Assembly (NCBI GenBank): GCA_964383855.1
Contig: CAYLIP010000011.1
Span: 1 to 51,253, forward strand
DNA: 51,253 bases
Origin: CAZHAC01 sp964383855
Lineage (GTDB): Bacteria > Chloroflexota > Dormibacteria > Dormibacterales > Dormibacteraceae
Direction: 5' to 3'
This document shows positions 15,913-25,915 of the stretch, one piece after another. Position 1 is the stretch's first letter, and the number at the start of each line of letters is the position of its first letter. The notes beneath the pieces are model-generated. The model worked only from the letters and a program-made list of their open reading frames with translations. It searched no databases and was not told the DNA's origin. The position numbers were made by a program, and so were the translations under genes.

Positions 15913-17195
15913 GCCGGGACCAACTCCTTCCCCACCACCTCCTTCGGGTGGACGATCTCGCCGGCGACCGCGGAGGCGGCGGCCACCACCGGGTTGGAGA
16001 GGTAGACGAGCGCCTTGGGGTCGCCCATCCGGCCCGGGAAGTTGCGGTTGGAGGTGCTGAGACACACCTCGCCCTCCCCGACCACCCCCTGGTGCCCGCC
16101 GAGGCAAGCACCGCAGGTGGCGACCGTCCAGGCCGCTCCAGCGTCCATGAAGATCCCGATCAGGCCCTCCTGCTCCGCCATCCGGGCGGTCTGCGCGGAC
16201 GAGGGGGTGACGATCAGCCGCACCCAGGGGGCCACCTTCTTGCCCTTCAGAACCGCGGCCGCCTTGCGCAGGTCGCCGATCCGGCTGTTGGTGCAGGAGC
16301 CGATGAAGACCTGGTCGACCCTGGTGCCGGCGACCTCGTCGATGGCCGCCATGTTGTCGGGCGACATCGGTTTGGCGAGCGTGATCGGGATCTGCTCGGC
16401 GTCGAACTCGAAGACCTTCTCGTAGCCAGCGTCCTCGTCCGAGGCGACCGGGGTGTAGGGCCGCCGGGCGCGCCCCTCCAGGTACTCCCTGGTGACCTCG
16501 TCGAAGGGCATGATCCCGTTCTTGGCGCCCGCCTCGATGGCCATGTTGGTCATCGTCAGGCGGCCCTCCATGTCGATCGCCGCCAGCGCCTCGCCGGCGT
16601 GCTCCATGGCCTTGGAGCGCGCGCCGTCGACCCCGATGCTGCCGATCACGTGGAGGATCAGGTCCTTGGCCTCGACCCAGTCCGAGAGGCGGTTGTGGTA
16701 CACGAACTTGAGCGTCTCGGGAACGCGGAACCAGAGCTCGCCGAGGGCGAAAACGCAGGCCAGGTCGGTCGATCCGATGCCGGTCGCGAAGTTGTTGACC
16801 CCGCCGTAGGTGCAGCTGTGCGAGTCGGCGCCGACCACCAGCTCGCCCGGCAGCACGAGGCCGTTCTCAGGCAGCACGGTGTGGCAGATGCCACCCTGTC
16901 CGACCTCGAAGTACCACCTGATGCCCATGTCGCGGGCGAACTCGCGCGTCATCTTGCCGAGCGCCGCCGAGGCGATGTCCTTGGCCGGCTGGAAATGGTC
17001 CTGGACGACCGCCACGCGCTCGGGGTCCCAGACCTTCTGGGCGCCCATCTGCTCGCGCATGATCCGGCCCGAGGGCGGGATGGTGAGGTCGTGGCCCATC
17101 GCGAAGTCGACCCTGGCCAGCACCAGGTCGCCCGGTGTCACCGAGTCCCGCCCGCTGGCGCGGGCCAGGATCTTCTCGGACATCGTCATGCCCAT
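15909..17195 (-). CDS. leuC: 3-isopropylmalate dehydratase/homoaconitase large subunit
   Basis: 428 residues. The [4Fe-4S] aconitase large subunit has FIGSCTNSRIGDL with the first cluster Cys, and CGACLGGHQGV with the other two Cys. The N-terminal DHFQPAKD and GADSHSCTYGGV motifs are typical of the archaeal-type LeuC/HacA group, as is the length. ATG at 17195 is chosen; two further ATGs at 17189 and 17183 are in frame. It begins 7 bases after the leuB-like stop and overlaps leuD. The substrate (isopropylmalate, citramalate or homocitrate) depends on the synthase partner. Confidence 0.88.
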   Translation of the reverse strand: MGMTMSEKILARASGRDSVTPGDLVLARVDFAMGHDLTIPPSGRIMREQMGAQKVWDPERVAVVQDHFQPAKDIASAALGKMTREFARDMGIRWYFEVGQGGICHTVLPENGLVLPGELVVGADSHSCTYGGVNNFATGIGSTDLACVFALGELWFRVPETLKFVYHNRLSDWVEAKDLILHVIGSIGVDGARSKAMEHAGEALAAIDMEGRLTMTNMAIEAGAKNGIMPFDEVTREYLEGRARRPYTPVASDEDAGYEKVFEFDAEQIPITLAKPMSPDNMAAIDEVAGTRVDQVFIGSCTNSRIGDLRKAAAVLKGKKVAPWVRLIVTPSSAQTARMAEQEGLIGIFMDAGAAWTVATCGACLGGHQGVVGEGEVCLSTSNRNFPGRMGDPKALVYLSNPVVAAASAVAGEIVHPKEVVGKELVPA

Positions 17196-17202
17196 CTCTT
17201 GC

Positions 17203-18249
17203 TCAGTCTCCCAGGCGGCGAACGACCGCGTCACCGGCCTCCGGGGTGGAGAGCGAGCCGCCGACGTCTCGCGTGCACTCCCCGGCCGCAACCGCCGCCG
17301 CCGCCGCCGCGTTGATCCTCTTCGCCGCCTCGGGAAACCCGAGGTGTTCGACCATCATAGCCCCGCTCAGGATCGCCCCCAGCGGGTTGACGACGCGCTT
17401 GCCCGCGAGGTTGGGGGCGCTGCCGTGGACCGGCTCGAAGAGGCCCCGCCCGGTCTCCGGATTGAGGTTGGCGGAGGCCGCGATGCCCATCCCGCCGATC
17501 AGCTGCGCGGTGAGGTCGGACAGGATGTCGCCGAAGAGGTTGCCGGTGACGAGGACGTCGAACTGGGTGGGGTCGCGGACCAGCTCCATGGCCGCGGCAT
17601 CGACGTAGAGGTGTCGGGTGGCCACCTCGGGGTGGTGGCCTCGAAGCTCCTCGAAGGTCTCCCGCCAGAGGCCGCCCGAGTACGGAAGCGCGTTTGACTT
17701 GTCGACCATGCAGAGCTCGCCCCGGCGGGCCGCGGCCAGCCGGAAGCCGTGCTCGAGAATGCGGCTGACACCGCCATAGGTGTTCACGTCCTCCTGGATC
17801 GCAACCTCGTCGGGCGTGCCGCGCTTGAAGCGACCGCCCATGCCCACGTACAGGCCCTCGGTGTTCTCGCGCACGATCACCAGGTCGACCGGCCGCCGGC
17901 CCTCGTCGCGCAGAGGGGACAGCCGGTCGTCGAAAAGCGTGGCCGGCCGCAGGTTGACGTAGAGGTCGAGCTCGAAGCGGAGGCGGAGCAGCACCTGCGC
18001 CGCGTAGCCGGTGTCGGGGACGCGGGGGTCGCCGATGGCGCCGAAGAGAATGGCGTCGCTGTCCCGGAGCTCACCGAAGACCGCCTCCGACATGGCCGGC
18101 TCCCCCCGCAGCACCGGCTCGGCGCCGACCTCGTATTCCTGGAACTGGATCTCCTCCCCGAGACCGGCCGCGCGGATGACCTTGACCGCCTCCGGCACCA
18201 CCTCGAGCCCGGCCCCGTCGGCCGGAACCACGGCCACTCGCTTCACCAC
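17203..18249 (-). CDS. leuB: 3-isopropylmalate dehydrogenase-family beta-decarboxylating dehydrogenase
   Basis: 348 residues, first gene of the elongation operon. Motifs are VRENTEGLYVG (substrate loop), VDKSNALPYSGGLW (catalytic Lys), LVTGNLFGDILSDL (metal-binding Asp) and the NAD-binding EPVHGSAP. The N-terminal loop reads PADGAGLEV instead of the usual GDGIGPEV. This is an uncommon variant, so a homoisocitrate or tartrate-type dehydrogenase cannot be excluded. It oxidises and decarboxylates a malate derivative to the elongated 2-oxoacid. The GTG start is preceded by TATCTC, placed for a nearly leaderless transcript, which lies inside a small inverted repeat. Confidence 0.85.
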   Translation of the reverse strand: MVKRVAVVPADGAGLEVVPEAVKVIRAAGLGEEIQFQEYEVGAEPVLRGEPAMSEAVFGELRDSDAILFGAIGDPRVPDTGYAAQVLLRLRFELDLYVNLRPATLFDDRLSPLRDEGRRPVDLVIVRENTEGLYVGMGGRFKRGTPDEVAIQEDVNTYGGVSRILEHGFRLAAARRGELCMVDKSNALPYSGGLWRETFEELRGHHPEVATRHLYVDAAAMELVRDPTQFDVLVTGNLFGDILSDLTAQLIGGMGIAASANLNPETGRGLFEPVHGSAPNLAGKRVVNPLGAILSGAMMVEHLGFPEAAKRINAAAAAAVAAGECTRDVGGSLSTPEAGDAVVRRLGD

Positions 18250-18263
18250 CAGAGATAGTCTGG
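18249..18263 (-). promoter_or_regulatory. Inverted repeat at the start of the leuB-like operon
   Basis: CCAGA (18249-18253) and TCTGG (18259-18263) flank five bases and overlap the -10-like TATCTC and the first base of the GTG. A repressor bound here would block initiation. The remaining 18264-18351 holds only a short hairpin, CGCTCC/GGAGCG (18316-18330), with no gene. Confidence 0.3.
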
Positions 18264-18351
18264 CAGCCGCCCCCGGCAGAGGTTTGCCGCCGCCGTTTCC
18301 CAGCCCCTGCGCCGGCGCTCCTGAGGAGCGACAGGCGGACGCGGCTCCTGA

Positions 18352-19932
18352 TCAGGCGGTGGCCGCCGGCCCTCTGGTCGCCGAGGTCTCCCGAAGCTTG
18401 TAGCGCTGGATCTTGCCGGTCGCCGTCTTGGGCAGCTGGTCGACGAAATGAAAATCGCGCGGCGCCTTGAAGTGCGCCAGCCTGCCCCGCACGTGCTCCC
18501 GCAGCTCGACCTCGAGCTCGGGGCCCGCGGGCCGGCCGGGCTGGAGGACCACGAAGGCCTCAGGCTGGACCAGGTCCAGCTCGTCCACCACGCCCACGAC
18601 GGCGCACTCGAGAACCGCCTCGTGTGCATTGACCACGGCTTCGACCTCGGTCGGGCTGACCCAGATCCCGCCCACCTTCATCATGTCGTCAGCCCGGCCC
18701 TGGTAGGAGAGGTATCCGTCCGGCGACCGCGTGTACTTGTCCCCGGTGTTGATCCACTCACCGAGGATCACCTGCTTTGTCCGCTCGTGCTGGTTCCAGT
18801 AGGAGGCGCACGTCGAATCGCCCTTGACGAGCAGCGTCCCCACCTCGCCATCGGGCACCTCGGCTCCATCCTCGCCGACGATCCGCACCTCGTAGCCGTC
18901 GACCACCCGCCCGCTGGAATCGGGCCGGACGTCGTCCAGGCGGTTGGAGATGAAGATGTGGCAGATCTCGGTCGAGCCGATCCCGTCCAGGATGGTGGTG
19001 CCGGTGCGGCCGCGCCAGCGGTCGAGGATCGAGCCCGCCAGCGGCTCGCCCGCCGACACGCAGGCGCGGACCGAGCTGAAGTCGGCGTGAGCCCAGACCT
19101 CGGGGTCGGCGGCCAGCGTGTTGGCGTAGCTGGTCGGAACTCCGAAGTAGAGCGTGGGGCGGAAGCGCGACACCAGCTCGAGAACGGTGGCCGGCGCCGG
19201 CGGGCCGGGCAGGAGCACGGTGGACGCGCCCACCGCGAATGGGAAGTAGAGAGCGTTGCCGAGGCCGTAAGCGAAGTAGAGCTTGGCGACGCTGAACGTC
19301 ACGTCGTCCTCTGTTATGCCGAGGATGGGCCTGGCATAGAGGTCGGTCGAAACCCGCATGTCGTGCTGGAGATGCACCGCGCCCTTCGGGAAGCCGGTGG
19401 TGCCCGAGCTGTACAGCCAGAAGCACATGTCGTCCCGGCTCGTGTCGGCCGGTGAGAGCTCGTCTGAGGGTGCGGCCGCCAGCAGCTGCGCAAACGAGAG
19501 CTCATCCGCCGCCGGCTCGCCGACCACGACCAGGTGGCGCAGCCACCTGAGCTCGGAGCGGACCTCGCGGAAGGCGCCGGCCAGCGGCTCCGACACGACC
19601 GCGACCTTGGCGCGGGAGTCGTTCAGGAAGTAGGCGTAGTCATGCGCCTTGAGGTTGGTGTTGACGGGCACCGGCACCGCCCCGGTCTTGATCGTGCCCC
19701 AGAAGGCGCTGGCGAACGCGGGCGTGTCGTGCACCGCCATCAGCACCCGGTTCTCGATCTCGACCCCGAGCTCGGCCAGCGCCAATCCCCACCGGTTGGC
19801 ATCCCGTGCCACCTGTCCGTAGGTGACATCGCCGGCCGCCGTCCGGATCGCCACCTTGCCCTCCCGGCCCGCCTCCAGGTTGCCGTCCAGGAAGTCGGCG
19901 GCGGCGTTGTAGCGATCAGGCTGCTGGGCCAT
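18352..19932 (-). CDS. Benzoate-CoA ligase family acyl-CoA synthetase
   Basis: 526 residues from ATG 19932. It is an adenylate-forming enzyme with the P-loop YSSGTTGFPKGAVH, adenine-binding DGIGSTEICHIF, hinge region YQGRADDMMKVGG and the catalytic Lys in PKTATGKIQRYKL. The GSTE and VGGIWVSPTEVE patterns match the benzoate/4-hydroxybenzoate-CoA ligase group, which activates aromatic or short carboxylic acids with ATP and CoA. The substrate cannot be set from sequence alone. It lies between the elongation operon and small genes, with 100 bases to leuB. TAGACT upstream may be its -10 box. The longer frame to 20163 is non-coding upstream of the ATG. Confidence 0.85.
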   Translation of the reverse strand: MAQQPDRYNAAADFLDGNLEAGREGKVAIRTAAGDVTYGQVARDANRWGLALAELGVEIENRVLMAVHDTPAFASAFWGTIKTGAVPVPVNTNLKAHDYAYFLNDSRAKVAVVSEPLAGAFREVRSELRWLRHLVVVGEPAADELSFAQLLAAAPSDELSPADTSRDDMCFWLYSSGTTGFPKGAVHLQHDMRVSTDLYARPILGITEDDVTFSVAKLYFAYGLGNALYFPFAVGASTVLLPGPPAPATVLELVSRFRPTLYFGVPTSYANTLAADPEVWAHADFSSVRACVSAGEPLAGSILDRWRGRTGTTILDGIGSTEICHIFISNRLDDVRPDSSGRVVDGYEVRIVGEDGAEVPDGEVGTLLVKGDSTCASYWNQHERTKQVILGEWINTGDKYTRSPDGYLSYQGRADDMMKVGGIWVSPTEVEAVVNAHEAVLECAVVGVVDELDLVQPEAFVVLQPGRPAGPELEVELREHVRGRLAHFKAPRDFHFVDQLPKTATGKIQRYKLRETSATRGPAATA

Positions 19933-19984
19933 CGCTGGAAAGTCTAGTTTTGGCGTGACGCAAACAAGCGCCTGCCGTTCGCCC

Positions 19985-20317
19985 TCAGGCGGTCTCCTGG
20001 AGCATGCCCGCGAAGTTGGTCTCACGGATGCCGCCGACGAATGCGGCGTGGCTGCCGGGCAGCTCGACCGCCTGCTCGTAGACGAACGCGTAGACGTTGT
20101 CGAAGCTCCACTGGCCGTAGCCGCGCAGGGCCAGGGCGGTGCGCAGGCCGGGTTCTCGCTCACCCTGCTGGAAGAGCTCGAAGGCGCGGGTGTAGATCGC
20201 CTTCAGGATCTCCAGCTGCATTCCGAGGTCGGTGATCAGCTCCTTGTCCCCGTCCTGCTCGACGAGGTCCTCCACCTGGCGCTCGAGGTCGGCGATCTCC
20301 TTCTGGTAGTCGTCCAC
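19985..20317 (-). CDS. Small acidic protein with N-terminal coiled coil, unknown family
   Basis: 110 residues. Residues 1-45 form heptad-like helices (YQKEIADLERQVEDLVEQD), so dimerisation is likely. The rest is a mixed helical region with an aromatic patch, GYGQWSFDNVYAFVYE. There is no signal peptide or TM segment. I do not recognise the family. The codon usage and clean start support a real gene. It is ten bases from the F420-type reductase gene on the same strand, so the two may be cotranscribed. Confidence 0.65.
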   Translation of the reverse strand: MDDYQKEIADLERQVEDLVEQDGDKELITDLGMQLEILKAIYTRAFELFQQGEREPGLRTALALRGYGQWSFDNVYAFVYEQAVELPGSHAAFVGGIRETNFAGMLQETA

Positions 20318-20327
20318 AGACCGAAGT

Positions 20328-20771
20328 CTAGGGACGGGGATCGAGCACGACGACCGGTATCCGCCGGCTGGTCCGAGCCTGGTAGCGCTCGTAGTCAGCC
20401 CACGTCTCGACCGCGCGCGCCCAGAGCCTCTCCCGCTCCTGGCCCCGCGCCTCGCGGGCTCGCGCGGGCCATCGCCGGTGCCCCACCTGGACCTCCACCT
20501 CGGGGTGCTCCCGCAGGTTCAGGTACCACGCCGGCGGCTGGTCGGCGCCGCCCTTGGAGGCGATCACGGCCAGGCCGTCACCGGCGTCGACATAGAGCAG
20601 CGCGGCCGTCCGCGTCCGCCCCGAGCGCCGGCCGCGGGTGCGGAGCAGGAGCATGCGCAGCCGGCCGAAGCGCTCACCGATCAGCCCGTCCGACAGCTCG
20701 TAGAGCGCCTGCCAGGCCGAGAGCAGCCGCAGCCCGGCCCCGATCTCCACGCGCTTTGGGACGATGGTCAT
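20328..20771 (-). CDS. Deazaflavin (F420)-dependent nitroreductase-family protein (Ddn/DUF385 type)
   Basis: 147 residues. The split beta-barrel family motifs are LLLRTRGRRSGRTRTAALLY (near 41-60), ADQPPAWYLNLREHPEVEV and a C-terminal tyrosine segment. Members bind F420H2 and reduce quinones or nitro compounds; some have other substrates. The presence of such a gene implies that the host makes F420, a trait of Actinomycetota, Chloroflexota and relatives. Its ATG sits in the loop of a perfect 14-bp inverted repeat. It follows the HppA stop by 28 bases on the same strand. Confidence 0.85.
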   Translation of the reverse strand: MTIVPKRVEIGAGLRLLSAWQALYELSDGLIGERFGRLRMLLLRTRGRRSGRTRTAALLYVDAGDGLAVIASKGGADQPPAWYLNLREHPEVEVQVGHRRWPARAREARGQERERLWARAVETWADYERYQARTSRRIPVVVLDPRP

Positions 20772-20788
20772 TGCACCATCGTCCCAAA
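20755..20788 (-). promoter_or_regulatory. Perfect 14-bp inverted repeat enclosing a start codon
   Basis: Arms TTTGGGACGATGGT (20755-20768) and ACCATCGTCCCAAA (20775-20788) are exact complements around a six-base loop. On the minus strand the loop is GCAATG, whose ATG is the start of the F420-type reductase gene. As RNA it would hide the initiation site; as DNA it would be a long operator. No T tract follows on either strand, so it is not a standard terminator of the pyrophosphatase gene. Confidence 0.65.
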
Positions 20789-20799
20789 AGGTCCGCGGA

Positions 20800-22830
<2,031 letters not shown>

Positions 22831-22859
22831 CTACGTGCGTACCCCTCTCCGTCACTGAT

Positions 22860-23402
22860 CTAGGAAGTTGGACTGGGACTGGCCAGGAGGTCCCCGCGGT
22901 AGGGCGGCTGCTTGAGCCGGTTGTCGAACTCGTCTACCGGGACGCTCGAGATGACATAAACGTTCGGATCCCCCGCCTTTTGAGCGTAGTAACCGCCGCC
23001 GTCAAATCGCTCCCTGCCGACCGTAAGGGTAAACGAACTCCCTGAGGCGACGCGGCAGGTCACCGTCCGGCTGGGAGCGTCGAGGCCGTAATCGCCGGGA
23101 CGGGCGCCGCGCAGCGTGTCGTCGGCGGTGACGGAATGCAGGCTGTCGACCATTCCCCGCGCGAGGTCCTGCTGGGCCGGCCCGGGGCTCGGCTGGACGA
23201 CCACCCAGGTCGCTCCCGCCGAGGGTCGCGAGACCTCGACCAGCCGGCCGTCGGCCGACCGGACACCCAGGTCGACGGCGCTGGCCACGTCGCAGGGAAA
23301 GAGCGCGGGCTGTGCCGGCCGGGGCCTGCTCACGCAGACCAGTGCGGCGACCAGGCCGGCCAGGACGACGAGGAGCGCCAGCGCGCCCTTCCCGCTGACC
23401 AA
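22860..23402 (-). CDS. DUF4340-type membrane-anchored protein of a GldG-like ABC operon
   Basis: 180 residues. One N-terminal TM helix (about 6-24, ALALLVVLAGLVAALVCV) is followed by an extracytoplasmic domain in which GLDAPSRTVTCRV and FTLTVGRERFDGGGYYAQ match the DUF4340 repeat. DUF4340 proteins accompany GldG-like ABC exporters and are thought to be accessory subunits. It starts 7 bases after the GldG-like stop and ends 29 bases before the HppA start. It is shorter than many DUF4340 proteins, which often have two to three repeats. Confidence 0.75.
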   Translation of the reverse strand: MVSGKGALALLVVLAGLVAALVCVSRPRPAQPALFPCDVASAVDLGVRSADGRLVEVSRPSAGATWVVVQPSPGPAQQDLARGMVDSLHSVTADDTLRGARPGDYGLDAPSRTVTCRVASGSSFTLTVGRERFDGGGYYAQKAGDPNVYVISSVPVDEFDNRLKQPPYRGDLLASPSPTS

Positions 23403-23409
23403 TCCCCGC

Positions 23410-25005
23410 TCAGGCGGCGGCGACTGACCGGCGCCGGCCGAGGTAGACGAAGAGCCCGATGAGGAGGCAGAGCAATGGCGCCAGCAGGACGACCACCGCG
23501 AAGTTGATGTTGAAGTCCTGGTCGGTCAGGACCAGGGGCGAGGCCGCCGGCGGCTTGTTGGGCAGCGCGATCAGCTGGTCGTTGCCGGCCAGCCAGTCAA
23601 AGCTGCCCAGCAGCAGCTCGAGGTTGTACCCGGCCTGCGCCCCGATGGCGCGGTTCTCCGCAAACGCAGATGTCCCGACCAGCAGGATCCGGCCCTTCTT
23701 GGTGCCCGACGGACCGGCGCCCGGCTGGCCCGCCGGCAGGTCCTTCTCCATGGTCTCCATGAGGGTGAAGGGGCCGGGCTTGTCGCCCGAGCGGCGGCCG
23801 AGCTGGTTCAGGTCGCGGACGGTCGGAACCTCGTAGGCGCCGCTCGTGGTCTGCGCCAGGGGGACCGAGGTCACCCCGGCGACCGGCTTCGACGAGATCG
23901 CCGTGGCCTGCGGGAAGAAGGTCAGCCGGTTGGCGAGGTCGCGGGTGACCGGCGAGGAGCCGTAGCTGAACACGACCGGGGTGGTGACCTCGCCCTGGGC
24001 GTAGTGCGCGGGGTCGCCCTCGATGACGAGCCCGTTGTCCAGGCTGGCGCCGTAGGGCTTGAGCAGCGCGTTGGCGGAGTCGACGACGCCGGCGTCGATC
24101 CAGGGATCGCTGGCCAGGATCAGGCTTCCGCCCCGGTCGACGTACTGCTGGACGGCGGTCGCGACCTCGGCCGGGATCGCGCGCTGGAGGCCGACGATGG
24201 CCAGGACGTCGCAGTCGGCGGGAACCTTCGGCGATTGCGAGAGGACCACCTGCTTGGTGGTGAAGTTGTCGCTGCCGAGCTGGGTCCGGGCGCCCGAGTA
24301 GCCGAAATCCTGGGTTGCGCCCAGGTCGCGCTCGCCCTCGCCGGCGGCCCAGCAGATCTGGGGCGTGCGATTCGCCTCGAGCTTCAGGATCGCCGACGTG
24401 AAGTCGGACTCCGACTGGGAGCCGAGCAGCAGCACGGTCGGCTGCTTGTTCTTGTACTGGACCGCGAAGCTGCCGTTGATGTTGACGCCCAGGCGGTTGG
24501 CGAGCTCGGCGTGCGTGTCGGGGTTGACCACCGCGACCTTTATGTGGCCGGAGGCCTTGCGGTACTGGTCGAGCAGGCTCTGGGCGTTGCTGAGGTCGGA
24601 CGGCGACGATCCGGGCCGGAAGAAGCCGGTGATGGTGACGTCTGAGTCGAGCTGCTTCAGGACGGCGATCGACTTCGGGGAGAGCGTGTAGCGGTGAGCC
24701 GACGTCAGGTCCAGCGTCTGCGAGGCACGGGAGGCGAGGACGTTGGCCATCACCAGGACGGCGATCACCGCGGCGCTCACGACCACCGTGAGCGAGCCGA
24801 ATCGCGACTGCCGGCTGCGGACCAGGTCGAGCGCGGCGGTCGGCGCCAGCAGCCCGGAGCAGACGAGAAGCGCGACGCCGGCGATCAATGAGTAGCTGAC
24901 CGTGCTGGTCATCTGCTGGGCGCTGAAGTACATGCCGAGCGCGGCCAGGAGCAGTAGAAACCCCGCGGCCAGGCAGGCGACGGCCAGCTTGCGATCCAGG
25001 TTCAC
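23410..25005 (-). CDS. GldG-type ABC transporter auxiliary membrane protein
   Basis: 531 residues. Three N-terminal hydrophobic segments (about 8-27, 36-55, 71-90) precede a large extracytoplasmic domain that begins with TLDLTSAHRYTLSPKS, the signature of the GldG/intraflagellar-transport-like family. A final TM helix (about 500-520, NINFAVVVLLAPLLCLLIGL) anchors the C-terminus. In gliding Bacteroidetes GldF/GldG pair with an ATPase; in other phyla the same set is an uncharacterised exporter. The four genes from ATPase to DUF4340 are in order and close together, so they form one complex. Confidence 0.85.
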   Translation of the reverse strand: MNLDRKLAVACLAAGFLLLLAALGMYFSAQQMTSTVSYSLIAGVALLVCSGLLAPTAALDLVRSRQSRFGSLTVVVSAAVIAVLVMANVLASRASQTLDLTSAHRYTLSPKSIAVLKQLDSDVTITGFFRPGSSPSDLSNAQSLLDQYRKASGHIKVAVVNPDTHAELANRLGVNINGSFAVQYKNKQPTVLLLGSQSESDFTSAILKLEANRTPQICWAAGEGERDLGATQDFGYSGARTQLGSDNFTTKQVVLSQSPKVPADCDVLAIVGLQRAIPAEVATAVQQYVDRGGSLILASDPWIDAGVVDSANALLKPYGASLDNGLVIEGDPAHYAQGEVTTPVVFSYGSSPVTRDLANRLTFFPQATAISSKPVAGVTSVPLAQTTSGAYEVPTVRDLNQLGRRSGDKPGPFTLMETMEKDLPAGQPGAGPSGTKKGRILLVGTSAFAENRAIGAQAGYNLELLLGSFDWLAGNDQLIALPNKPPAASPLVLTDQDFNINFAVVVLLAPLLCLLIGLFVYLGRRRSVAAA

Positions 25006-25009
25006 GATC

Positions 25010-25915
25010 TCACCGCCACCGCCGCGACTCCAGAACCCGCGTGGCGATGAAGAGCGGGCCCGCGACCAGGCTCAGGAAGTACACGGCGTCCTTCAGGACC
25101 AGCTGGCCGTGGCTGAAGGAGGTCAGGTGGGTGCCGGCCGCCAGGTAGCCGAGCACATCCGAGACCGGCGGTTCGGCGAAGTCGCCGAAGCCGAGCGCGA
25201 CATCGAGGATGACGAGGGTGACGAAGGTGCCGGCGGCGGCGATGATCTGGTTCTGGGTCAGGCTCGAGAACAAAAGCCCGACGGCAAGGAAGGCGGCGGC
25301 CGCCAGGAGCATCCCCAGGTAGCCGCTCAGCACCGGGCCCAGGTCCAGGTTGCCGACCGAGATGGTGAGGCCGAAGGGATGCAGCACCTGGTGCGCCGGC
25401 TGGTAGATGACCAGGAGGAGGGCGATCACGAACACGAACGCCGTCACGAGCATGTAGAAGAGCAGCGCGCCGAGCCACTTGCCGCCCACCAGCTCCCAGT
25501 CGCGCACCGGCGAGGTCAGCATGACCTCGAGGGTGCCCTGCCGGCGCTCCTCGGCCAGCAGGCGCATGGTCAGCAAGGGCGCGATCACGAGCGCGGTGAA
25601 GAAGACCAGGTCCGAGTAGACGAGGTCCATGGAGACGGGGTAGCCGAGCCGGACCGGCGCCAGGTACCCGATGTAGCCGATCAGGGGCGCCAGCAGAGCC
25701 GCCAGCACATAGCCGATCGGCGAGACGAAATAGGCGCCCAGCTCGCGCCGGGTGATGGCCAGCAGGTTGAGGACGCCGGTCCGCCAGAGAAGCTCGTAGG
25801 CGCCCGCCCGGCCCGGACTGCGAAGGTCCGGAACCGCCTTGGGGGCCGGCCGCCGCGCCCGTTCGGGGGCCTGCCCTGAGGCGCGCGGGTCTGGGTCCGG
25901 CGCCGGCTCAGCCAT
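25010..25915 (-). CDS. ABC-2 type permease (GldF-like)
   Basis: 301 residues from ATG 25915, which overlaps the ATPase stop by eight bases. A Pro-rich cytoplasmic N-terminus of about 45 residues leads into six hydrophobic segments. The motif ELGAYFVSPIGYVLAALLAPL and the coupling-helix segment EERRQGTLEVMLTSPV are hallmarks of the ABC-2/NosY-GldF permease family. It makes the membrane channel with the upstream ATPase and the downstream GldG-like protein. The nature of the exported or organised substrate is unknown. Confidence 0.88.
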   Translation of the reverse strand: MAEPAPDPDPRASGQAPERARRPAPKAVPDLRSPGRAGAYELLWRTGVLNLLAITRRELGAYFVSPIGYVLAALLAPLIGYIGYLAPVRLGYPVSMDLVYSDLVFFTALVIAPLLTMRLLAEERRQGTLEVMLTSPVRDWELVGGKWLGALLFYMLVTAFVFVIALLLVIYQPAHQVLHPFGLTISVGNLDLGPVLSGYLGMLLAAAAFLAVGLLFSSLTQNQIIAAAGTFVTLVILDVALGFGDFAEPPVSDVLGYLAAGTHLTSFSHGQLVLKDAVYFLSLVAGPLFIATRVLESRRWR

